Assembly (NCBI GenBank): GCA_004525875.1
Contig: SPBQ01000152.1
Location: forward strand, 1-6,126
Source: Myxococcales bacterium
GTDB taxonomy: Bacteria > Desulfobacterota_B > Binatia > UBA1149 > SPBQ01
Length of the DNA stretch: 6,126 nt
Direction: 5' to 3'
The position numbers were made by a program, and so were the translations under genes. Below, in pieces: positions 1-5,216 of the stretch (the stretch's first letter is position 1; every line of letters starts with the position of its first letter). The notes under the pieces are model-generated. The model had not been told where the DNA came from and did not search any database. It saw nothing but the letters and a program-made list of their open reading frames with translations.

Positions 1-505
1 CGAACAGCAATGTGGCGTTGGGGTGACCGGCTGCTTCGACGATCGCGAGCGCCGTTGCGGCGTCCGGGATGCCGGACAACGGCAGGTACTCGAGCGTCAC
101 CAGCAGCCCGTGGGCAGCCGCGCGCTCGCACACGCCCGCGAGGCACTCGGCCGCAATATCGATTTCGATCGCGTTCCCGAACGGCTGGGCGAGATTGATC
201 GACCGGGCCCCCAGCGAATCAGCGATCGCGTAGAAGACGTCTTCACTCGCGCCGATGCCCTCCGGCATCCCCTCGCCCGGCAGCCACTGGAGCAGGGGGT
301 CGAGATCGGCGACCACGAGACCGGCGTCGCGGAGCATCGCGCGCTGATCCGATTCCGACAGGCCCTCGGCGCGCGCCCGCGCCACGTCCTCGGGCCACAG
401 GGTGATAGCGGCGAAGCCGCCGGCCGCGCCCGCCTCGCACAGAGCGCGCAAGCCCCGCTGCATCAGGGTGCCGGAGCAGAGTACGAGATCATCGGGACCG
501 AGCAT
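1..505 (-). CDS. Sugar phosphate isomerase/epimerase-like TIM-barrel protein (N-terminal part, cut by window edge)
   Basis: Only the first 168 codons are present; the reading frame is still open at position 1. The product starts MLGPDDLVLCSGTL and reads as the N-terminal half of a xylose-isomerase-like / AP-endonuclease-2-type TIM barrel, a family whose members are usually about 250-280 residues. Visible features are a first strand and helix (residues 5-35), a DLDPLLQWLPG stretch (67-77), a SLGARSINL strand (98-105) and VTLEYLPL (136-143). Glu139 in the last stretch sits where the family often has its first metal-binding acid; the other metal ligands would lie outside the window. The ATG follows the TGA of the upstream gene by 5 bp, so the two are probably co-transcribed and translationally coupled; I see no strong ribosome binding site. 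The substrate cannot be told. Family members act on sugars, inosose or hydroxypyruvate, and the last would fit a glyoxylate-producing cluster, but that is speculation. Confidence 0.82.
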   Translation of the reverse strand, partial: MLGPDDLVLCSGTLMQRGLRALCEAGAAGGFAAITLWPEDVARARAEGLSESDQRAMLRDAGLVVADLDPLLQWLPGEGMPEGIGASEDVFYAIADSLGARSINLAQPFGNAIEIDIAAECLAGVCERAAAHGLLVTLEYLPLSGIPDAATALAIVEAAGHPNATLLF

Positions 506-510
506 CGGGC

Positions 511-1368
511 TCAACCGTCGAGCCGCTCGGCTCTTTGCCTACGGGTGAATGACGTCGCCACGTCGCACGCAACGCTCGACGCCGTCACCCGGCACTGAAC
601 CACCCACGAACGCTCGAGCCCGGCGTCGCGGAAGGGCGCACTGGCGGCGTACTTCGGAACACGCAACAGATCTGCGAACGCCTGGCGCGAAGGGTAGAGC
701 ACGAGACCGATCTGGTCCCACTCCCCGGTCTCGATGCCGTCGGTCCGGGCGCCCTGGCAGCTCCCCGCCCAGACCATTCGTGCGCCGAGCCGGCTGAAGG
801 TGCTGATGCCGCGCCGGAAGTAGACGTTGGCCAGCTCGCGGCCCGGCGCGGGCCGACCGGTCTCGGGATGGACGCCCATGTTCTTGTGGAGGTTCAGGTT
901 CAGAACGAGGATGGGCGTGTCCATCCTCTCCTCGGTGAAACGTTGGAGCTGCTCGGCCGTGGGGTTCGCGTCACCGAGCGCATGAGGGAAGTCCAGCAGC
1001 GCTGCCGCGAGGCTTGGAGCCGGGAGCTTGTGGAGGAGGAAGCTGGCAGCAGCGAGCACTCGCTTCACACGCTTCGGGATCGGCTTGGCGATCAGGAGGC
1101 TCGATGGCGTTCCCTGCGCGAGATGCTCGAGGTCGGCTACCAGTGCTCTCGCGTCCGCGGCGTTCGCGACTTCGATCATGTGCATGCGCTCGAACGGGGC
1201 GTCCAGCATCGGCCCCACCAACATGTTCTCGCTGGTGGCGGACCAGAAGGGGATGGCGCGGGGATCGGCAGCGATCATTTCCGAGAGCGCTCGATCTTCG
1301 GCGCCCGTCAGCATCAGCAGGCCGACCGGTTGCGCTTCGGGCCAGCGATCGAGAGCGTTGCGGTTCAC
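511..1368 (-). CDS. Hypothetical protein with DUF1330-like C-terminal domain
   Basis: A 285-residue protein starting with GTG. Residues about 152-260 look like a DUF1330/dimeric alpha-beta-barrel (ferredoxin-like fold) domain: a strand LVLNLNLHK, then LGARMVWAGSC (194-204), then WDQIGLVLYPSRQAFADLL (217-235), a PKY helix and a conserved-looking R..GLERS. The N-terminal half may be a diverged copy of the same fold: FERMHMIEVANAADARALVADL (about 59-80) parallels the WDQIGLVLYPS segment, which would make the protein a pseudo-dimer. A Lys/Arg-rich helix (99-114) joins the halves, and the last 25 or so residues form a basic tail outside the domain. No signal peptide or membrane segment is visible. 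DUF1330 domains have no settled activity, so I assign none. The start overlaps the TGA of the preceding small ORF (GTGA), and no good ribosome binding site precedes the GTG, which suggests coupled translation. Upstream the frame stays open but offers no better start. Confidence 0.85.
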   Translation of the reverse strand: MNRNALDRWPEAQPVGLLMLTGAEDRALSEMIAADPRAIPFWSATSENMLVGPMLDAPFERMHMIEVANAADARALVADLEHLAQGTPSSLLIAKPIPKRVKRVLAAASFLLHKLPAPSLAAALLDFPHALGDANPTAEQLQRFTEERMDTPILVLNLNLHKNMGVHPETGRPAPGRELANVYFRRGISTFSRLGARMVWAGSCQGARTDGIETGEWDQIGLVLYPSRQAFADLLRVPKYAASAPFRDAGLERSWVVQCRVTASSVACDVATSFTRRQRAERLDG

Positions 1369-1469
1369 CGCCCTGCCATGGGCTCGAAGCTGAGCTTGAA
1401 GTCGCGGTTCCCCAGGCGGTGGCGTGGCTGGTAGGCGATTGAACGGTAACGGGCCGGAGTTGCGTTCAC
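1365..1469 (-). CDS. Possible 34-residue small protein
   Basis: An unrecognised small ORF fills the gap between the Fe-S protein and the DUF1330-like gene. It reads GTG, then NATPARYRSIAYQPRHRLG, and ends NRDFKLSFEPMAGR. Three things support it. A GGAG lies 6 nt before the GTG. Its TGA overlaps the GTG of the next gene as GTGA. Hand-counted GC by codon position is about 65/53/79 percent, the pattern expected of coding DNA in a GC-rich genome. The peptide is basic, with Tyr/Phe in the middle and end, and has no signal or membrane segment. It could be a leader or coupling peptide for the downstream gene, a small subunit, or the true N-terminus of the downstream protein if a base is missing in this sequence. 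The function is unknown. Confidence 0.45.
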   Translation of the reverse strand: MNATPARYRSIAYQPRHRLGNRDFKLSFEPMAGR

Positions 1470-1475
1470 TCGGTT

Positions 1476-1479
1476 CTCC
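1476..1479 (-). promoter_or_regulatory. Ribosome binding site of the small ORF
   Basis: GGAG on the minus strand, 6 nt before the GTG at 1469. It is the main reason for taking the 34-codon ORF seriously, because the larger DUF1330-like gene lacks such a site at its own start. Confidence 0.45.
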
Positions 1480-1501
1480 GCGACGCGCGGCCCGGCCGTG
1501 G

Positions 1502-1726
1502 CTACGACTCGTACAGCTTCACGACCTTGACGCCGTCGGCGCACGCCTGCATGCACAGGTCGCACAACGTGCACTCGTCGACGTTGTCCTCGACGACGAC
1601 CACCGAGCTCGCGTCGGCGCCGGCCTTGAAGATGTTCACGGGACAGACCTCGATCAGTCTGGCTGCCAGGCCGTTGGTCTTGCGGACCACGTCGTCGTCG
1701 ACATCGACTCGGATGAACATCGCCAT
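1502..1726 (-). CDS. Small ferredoxin-like 4Fe-4S protein
   Basis: A 74-residue acidic protein likely to carry one [4Fe-4S] cluster and act as a soluble electron carrier. It has five cysteines: Cys28 in CPVNIF, and Cys52, Cys55, Cys58 and Cys62 in CTLCDLCMQAC. The arrangement resembles FixX-type ferredoxins, where one CP cysteine plus a CxxCxxC triplet bind a single cluster. Cys62 is followed by Ala rather than the usual Pro, and the first triplet of a two-cluster ferredoxin is absent. The N-terminal part (residues 4-24) is a strand and helix without cysteine, and the protein ends KVVKLYES. The ATG is 2 bp after the TAA of the CoA-ligase alpha gene, with GGGAG 7 nt upstream, so it is almost certainly in the same transcript. 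Its partner is not visible: no oxidoreductase is encoded in this window. FixX-like function with an ETF dehydrogenase is one possibility. Confidence 0.87.
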   Translation of the reverse strand: MAMFIRVDVDDDVVRKTNGLAARLIEVCPVNIFKAGADASSVVVVEDNVDECTLCDLCMQACADGVKVVKLYES

Positions 1727-1728
1727 CG

Positions 1729-2637
1729 TTACGCTCCCGCGCCGGCCAGGCGCTCTTTGACGAGGTTCGGAATGTCACCGATCTCCTCGGCGACCGAGAT
1801 GCCGGCCTCACGCATCCGTCGGATCTTGTCGGCGGGCGAATCGACCTTCTTGTTCACCACCGTGCCGGCATGGCCGAAGCTCATCCCCGGCATGTCGTCC
1901 ATGAAGCGACCGGCGACGAACGCGACGATCGGCAGCCGGCTGTTGTTCTCCTGGGCCCATTTCGCGAGCTCCGCCTCCGCGGATCCGCCGGGCTCCGAGT
2001 AGATGACGACGGCCTTGGTTTCCTCGTCGGCCTCGAACAGCGGCATGAGCTCAGCGTAGGTCGATCCGATCACGGGGTCGCCACCGATCGAGATCGCGGT
2101 GCTCTCGCCGAGACCGGCCCCGGTGAGCGCGTTGCAGATCTCGGTCGTCATGCCACCGGAGCGCGACATCACGCCGACGATGCCGGGTTTGAACGCCTTG
2201 CGACAGTCCACGGCCGGGCCGCCGAGGCTACCGAAGCGACAGACGTCGGGCGCGATGAGTCCCAGGCAGTTCGGTCCGATCACGCGTGCGCCGTGCAGCT
2301 TCGCGTACTCCACGATCTGGGACGCGTCTTTGCGGGGAATGCCCTCCGTGATGATGATGAGCTCCTTCACGCCGGCGTCGATCGCCTCGAACGCGGCGTC
2401 GGGCGCGAACTGCAGCGGGACGGTGATCACGGCGCCGTCGACACGGTGCTCCTTCGTGATCTCGCGGACCGTGTTGTAGACCGGCACGCCGTAGACCTCG
2501 CGGCCACCCTTGCCGGGCGTTACGCCGCCCACGATCTTGGAACCGTACTCGAGGCACTCGCGCGTGAAGTTCAGGGCCTCGCGGCCGGTGATACCCTGCA
2601 CGATGAACTGGAAATCCTTGTGAACGATGACCGACAT
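1729..2637 (-). CDS. Succinyl-CoA synthetase-like alpha subunit (SucD/MtkB family acid-CoA ligase)
   Basis: A 302-residue protein of the ADP-forming acid-CoA ligase family, slightly longer than the roughly 290 residues of E. coli SucD. It binds CoA and carries the phosphate from nucleotide to acid on a histidine. Seen in order: Rossmann CoA-binding domain with QGITGRE (14-20) and GGVTPGKGG (37-45), GPNCLG (121-126), SRSGG (158-162), IGGDPVIGS (184-192), SEPGGSAE (214-221, Glu215 at the place of the catalytic E208 of E. coli SucD), and SFGHAG with the phospho-histidine at His256. The catalytic set of this subunit is therefore intact. The start at 2637 is chosen because GGAGGT lies 7 nt upstream and MSVIVHKDFQFIVQGITG matches the family N-terminus; a longer frame to 2757 adds only a Ser/Arg-rich tail overlapping the beta gene. 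Next to a malyl-CoA lyase, malate-CoA ligase (MtkB) is a natural guess, but the unusual beta subunit makes the substrate uncertain. Confidence 0.93.
   Translation of the reverse strand: MSVIVHKDFQFIVQGITGREALNFTRECLEYGSKIVGGVTPGKGGREVYGVPVYNTVREITKEHRVDGAVITVPLQFAPDAAFEAIDAGVKELIIITEGIPRKDASQIVEYAKLHGARVIGPNCLGLIAPDVCRFGSLGGPAVDCRKAFKPGIVGVMSRSGGMTTEICNALTGAGLGESTAISIGGDPVIGSTYAELMPLFEADEETKAVVIYSEPGGSAEAELAKWAQENNSRLPIVAFVAGRFMDDMPGMSFGHAGTVVNKKVDSPADKIRRMREAGISVAEEIGDIPNLVKERLAGAGA
1734..1738 (-). promoter_or_regulatory. Ribosome binding site of the ferredoxin-like gene
   Basis: GGGAG, 7 nt before the ATG at 1726, placed inside the last codons of the alpha-subunit gene. It supports this start over the second in-frame ATG two codons later. 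Confidence 0.6.
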
Positions 2638-2644
2638 GCCAGTT

Positions 2645-2650
2645 ACCTCC
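2645..2650 (-). promoter_or_regulatory. Strong ribosome binding site of the alpha-subunit gene
   Basis: GGAGGT, 7 nt before the ATG at 2637, within the 19-bp gap after the beta-subunit stop. It fixes the alpha-subunit start and is the best Shine-Dalgarno match in the window. Confidence 0.8.
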
Positions 2651-2656
2651 GTCCCC

Positions 2657-3856
2657 TCAGCTGCCGATCTTCTCGACCGCGCGACGCGCGGCCTCGCTGA
2701 TCGACACGGTTCGGTCGCAGTACTCGATGCCGTACTTCTCGAGGATCTTCGCGGCATCGGCCTCCCAGGCGCCTGGCACCCGGAAGATCACGATCTTGTC
2801 TTTCGGGTCGAAACCGAGCTCGAGCACGCCCTTGATGACGCCGCGAGCGACGAGGTCCGCACGCGTGTTCGAGACCACGTTCGACATCACGGCGATCTTC
2901 TCGACGCCGGGCTTGGAGAGCACCAGCTTGGTGAGCGCCACCGCCTTGCCGACGCTCGGGTTGCCGCCGATGGCCGCATAGTTGGCGGGCTTGCCGCCGT
3001 GCTTGCGTACCGCGTCGGTCAAGGTGAGCGATCCGCCGCCGGCGCCGATCACCAGGCCGATGTTGCCGTCGAACTCGACCACCGGGCCGACGATGCCACG
3101 CGGGTCGTCGTCGTCGATCTTCTGGCCGTCGAGCTCGCACTGCGTCGGCTCGCGGACCGCGCGCGGGTCGCCCTCGGCAACACCGAGCTCGGCGAGCACG
3201 GCTTTCTGCCGCGGCCGCGCCTCGCCTTCCATGTCCGCGTAGCAGTCCTGGGCCACCAGGCTGCCGTCGGCCATCCTCGCGACCGAGTAGAGGTCGATCT
3301 GGGTGAGGTCGTAGTCGAGGAAGGGCTGCGCCAGCCGGGAGACGAAACCGCTCAGGCGGTTGAGCTCGCCGCCGGTCAGCCCTAGCGAGGCGACCAGCTC
3401 CTTGGCCGTGTACGGCGAGAACGGGAACAGCGCCGAGAAGTGCCGGCGGACGACGGCGTCCGGCGTTTCGTCGGCGATGTCGTCGAGGTTGCCGGGCATC
3501 GTGCTGGCGATCATGACGGGCGGCTTGGCGGTCCCGTCATAGGTCACGGCCAGGCTGAGCTCGGCCTCGGCTGCGGGGCGCGCCTCCACGAGAACGCCGT
3601 TCGGCTTGCGTCCGCCGTCATCGAGCTCGAGGAGCTCGGCGGCCGCGGCCCCAGCCGCGGCGGGGCTCGCGGCGGTGCGGACCGCGCCGTCCTTCAGGAG
3701 AGCCGGAGATAGAACCTGTGCCTTGACAGCGACGGTGCCGCCCAGCTCGGAGGCGACGCGCTCGGCATCGGCCGACGTCTTCACCACATTGCCCTTCGGA
3801 ACGGGAATCCCGCGCTTGGCCAGGAGTTGCTTCGCTTCGAATTCGTAGAGTCGCAT
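2657..3856 (-). CDS. Divergent succinyl-CoA synthetase-like beta subunit (SucC/MtkA family, degenerate ATP-grasp)
   Basis: A 399-residue protein, close to E. coli SucC (388). The N-terminus MRLYEFEAKQLLAKRGIPVP is the family's ATP-grasp start, and GNIG (264-267), GAGGG (271-275), HGGKPAN (286-292) and GGNPS (297-301) mark the C-terminal ligase domain, so membership is clear. Several key sites differ from E. coli SucC as I recall it. The glycine loop GGRGKAGG is PALLKDGA (51-58), keeping only Lys55 and Gly57. The Mg ligand Asn199 in IEINPL is Tyr190 in IDLYSV. The second Mg ligand Asp213 is kept as Asp204, and Glu197 is Asp188. The Asn of NGAGLAM is missing, and the FGGI glycine pair is Val328-Ser329. 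Nucleotide use and substrate may therefore differ. The start is ATG 3856, with a modest GGGGA 9 nt upstream; the longer frame begins at a TTG and adds 46 unrelated residues. It forms a pair with the alpha gene 19 bp downstream. It could be malate-CoA ligase beta (MtkA) or a ligase for another acid. Confidence 0.9.
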   Translation of the reverse strand: MRLYEFEAKQLLAKRGIPVPKGNVVKTSADAERVASELGGTVAVKAQVLSPALLKDGAVRTAASPAAAGAAAAELLELDDGGRKPNGVLVEARPAAEAELSLAVTYDGTAKPPVMIASTMPGNLDDIADETPDAVVRRHFSALFPFSPYTAKELVASLGLTGGELNRLSGFVSRLAQPFLDYDLTQIDLYSVARMADGSLVAQDCYADMEGEARPRQKAVLAELGVAEGDPRAVREPTQCELDGQKIDDDDPRGIVGPVVEFDGNIGLVIGAGGGSLTLTDAVRKHGGKPANYAAIGGNPSVGKAVALTKLVLSKPGVEKIAVMSNVVSNTRADLVARGVIKGVLELGFDPKDKIVIFRVPGAWEADAAKILEKYGIEYCDRTVSISEAARRAVEKIGS

Positions 3857-4040
3857 ATCTGTGGATCCCCGCTGATTCCGTGAATCTGTTCGCCCGGCGG
3901 TCGATGTGGTGCACCCCGGCGCCGCCGTCAGTAGCGGCTTCGGGGGAGTTCGGAGAACGGGGTGGTTTATTGCCGCTATTCCCGCGTGTCGCAAGACCCC
4001 GCGGGCGGCGGCGCGGCGTCCGTGCCTGGGACGCAGGTAG
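3857..4040 (-). other. Non-coding gap between the lyase and ligase genes
   Basis: 184 bp with no convincing ORF. It holds an AT-rich island near 3966-3980, which stands out in the GC-rich background and contains the promoter candidate listed separately. A CCCGCGGG palindrome at 3998-4005 has no T-tract beside it, so it is not a clear terminator. The ligase-ferredoxin block may be transcribed from here, partly independently of the lyases. Confidence 0.5.
3966..3994 (-). promoter_or_regulatory. Candidate sigma70-type promoter before the CoA-ligase genes
   Basis: TTGCGA (3994-3989), a 17-nt spacer and AATAAA (3971-3966) on the minus strand each match four of six consensus bases. It would start transcription about 100 nt before the beta-subunit ATG. 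The match is moderate and could be chance. Confidence 0.3.
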
Positions 4041-5090
4041 TCAGAATCCGTAGGCGTCCTTGAGATCGGCGTCCTTGCCGGCGAGTACGCGTGCCAGCTC
4101 GACCATGACCTTGCACTGCTTGTAGGTTGCGTCGTCCTGCATCTTGCCGTCGATCATCACGGCGCCGCTGCCGTCGCCCATCGCCTCGATCACCTTCTTC
4201 GCCCACAGCACCTCCTCGACAGGTGGGCTGAAGACTTTCCTGGCGATGTCGATCTGCACCGGATGCAGCGACCATGCGCCCACGCAGCCCATGAGGAACG
4301 CGTTTCGGAACTGATCCTCGCAGGCGACCGTGTCCTTGATGTCGCCGAAGGGGCCGTAGTAGGGCAGGATCCCGTTCGCGTTACAGGCGTCGACCATGCG
4401 CGCCATCGTGTAGTGCCAGAGGTCCTGCTGAGCCGTCGCGCGAGGTGCGTCCTCGTCGCTGGGGTCGGGATCCGCGCGCACGATGTAACCCGGGTGGCCG
4501 CCGCCCACGCGCGTGGTCTTCATGCGACGCGAGGCGGCCAGGTCGGCCGGGCCGAGCGACAGGCCCTGCATGCGCGGGCTCGCCGCGCAGATCTCCTCGA
4601 CGTTGGCCACGCCGGTGGCGGTCTCGAGGATGGCGTGGACGAGCAGTGGACGGGTCAGCGCGGCCTTGGCCTCGAGCTGGGCGAGCAGGCGGTCGACGTA
4701 ATGGATGTCCCATGCGCCCTCGACCTTCGGCACCATGATCACGTCGAGCTTGTCGCCGATCTCGGTGACCAGTCGTGTCAGATCATCGAGCGCCCACGGC
4801 GAGTCGAGACTGTTCACGCGCGTCCACAGCTGCGTGTCGCCGAAGTCGGTGTCGCGCGCGATGCTCACGAGGCCTTCACGTGCGGCGACCTTGTTGCTGG
4901 CCTGGACGGCGTCCTCGAGGTTGCCGAGCACCACGTCCACCTTCTTCGCAATGTCCGGCACCTTGGCCGCCATCTTCGGGTTGCTGGGGTCGAAGAAATG
5001 AATCATCCGCGACGGCCGGAACGGGATCTCGCGCACTGGCGTCGGTGCGCCGATGGCCAGGGGCCGGAAGAAATCTTTCGCGCTGCGCAT
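4041..5090 (-). CDS. mcl: L-malyl-CoA / beta-methylmalyl-CoA lyase
   Basis: A 349-residue cytoplasmic lyase of the HpcH/HpaI-CitE superfamily, at the full length of Chloroflexus and Rhodobacter malyl-CoA lyases. It cleaves (S)-malyl-CoA to acetyl-CoA and glyoxylate and usually beta-methylmalyl-CoA to propionyl-CoA and glyoxylate; the Chloroflexus enzyme also cleaves citramalyl-CoA. Family signatures: PLAIGAP (10-16), HFFDPSNP (31-38), GNLEDAV (56-62), RVNSLDSPW (91-99), IMVPKVEG (118-125), HAILETATG (152-160, Glu156 a Mg ligand), [10 protein letters not shown] (179-188, Asp183 a Mg ligand), [12 protein letters not shown] (191-202), GPFGDIKD (246-253), WSLHPVQI (273-280) and the C-terminal [10 protein letters not shown] (312-321), whose Asp314 is the lid acid supplied to the neighbouring subunit. 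No key residue is missing. The ATG has AGGAG 5 nt upstream. The adjacent SucCD-like genes suggest that a CoA ester made by the ligase is its substrate. The motif set separates it well from plain citrate lyase beta. Confidence 0.95.
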   Translation of the reverse strand: MRSAKDFFRPLAIGAPTPVREIPFRPSRMIHFFDPSNPKMAAKVPDIAKKVDVVLGNLEDAVQASNKVAAREGLVSIARDTDFGDTQLWTRVNSLDSPWALDDLTRLVTEIGDKLDVIMVPKVEGAWDIHYVDRLLAQLEAKAALTRPLLVHAILETATGVANVEEICAASPRMQGLSLGPADLAASRRMKTTRVGGGHPGYIVRADPDPSDEDAPRATAQQDLWHYTMARMVDACNANGILPYYGPFGDIKDTVACEDQFRNAFLMGCVGAWSLHPVQIDIARKVFSPPVEEVLWAKKVIEAMGDGSGAVMIDGKMQDDATYKQCKVMVELARVLAGKDADLKDAYGF

Positions 5091-5216
5091 GGTTGCTCCT
5101 GTCTCTGTTCTCGATCTAGGGCTCGGCGGATCCGGTCATCCTATACGCCGTCGGTTCTTTTCGCACACGGGCGCCGCCCGCTCGTCGCTCGCGCGTGGTG
5201 TCGGGCCGCTGCGCGC
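5091..5216 (-). other. Non-coding gap between the two lyase genes
   Basis: 126 bp without a convincing gene. It contains a short perfect hairpin (CGGGC-GGC-GCCCG, no T-tract) and a TATAGGAT stretch at 5145-5138 that could be a -10 element but lacks a recognisable -35. The malyl-CoA lyase could have its own weak promoter here or be read through from the upstream gene. Confidence 0.4.
5096..5100 (-). promoter_or_regulatory. Ribosome binding site of the malyl-CoA lyase gene
   Basis: AGGAG, 5 nt before the ATG at 5090. It supports the chosen start, which also matches the family N-terminus. Confidence 0.7.

Noticed and set aside
520..533. Inverted repeat GAGCC-GCTC-GGCTC followed by TTT on the plus strand
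   Set aside because: The stem is only 5 bp, lies inside the end of a coding region, and the short T run is on the strand opposite to transcription, so it is not a terminator for these genes.
23..598. 191-codon plus-strand frame at the window start
   Set aside because: The opposite strand encodes a recognisable TIM-barrel protein, and the plus frame has no family features.
868..1434. 188-codon plus-strand frame opposite the DUF1330-like gene
   Set aside because: The minus strand carries the recognisable domain; the plus-strand translation is Arg/Glu-rich and featureless.
1870..2700. Long plus-strand frame opposite the ligase alpha gene
   Set aside because: Low-complexity Asp/Arg/Val/His-rich translation with no motif, antisense to a well supported gene.
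2638..2757. N-terminal extension of the ligase alpha subunit by 40 residues
   Set aside because: The extension is Ser/Arg-rich, overlaps the beta gene, and a strong GGAGGT sits correctly before the shorter start.
2627..3385. Long plus-strand frame opposite the ligase beta gene
   Set aside because: Same reasoning: an antisense shadow of strong codon bias, with no start signal or domain.
3857..3994. N-terminal extension of the ligase beta subunit by 46 residues
   Set aside because: It begins at a TTG with no ribosome site and shows no family similarity, while MRLYEFEAKQLL is the canonical family start.
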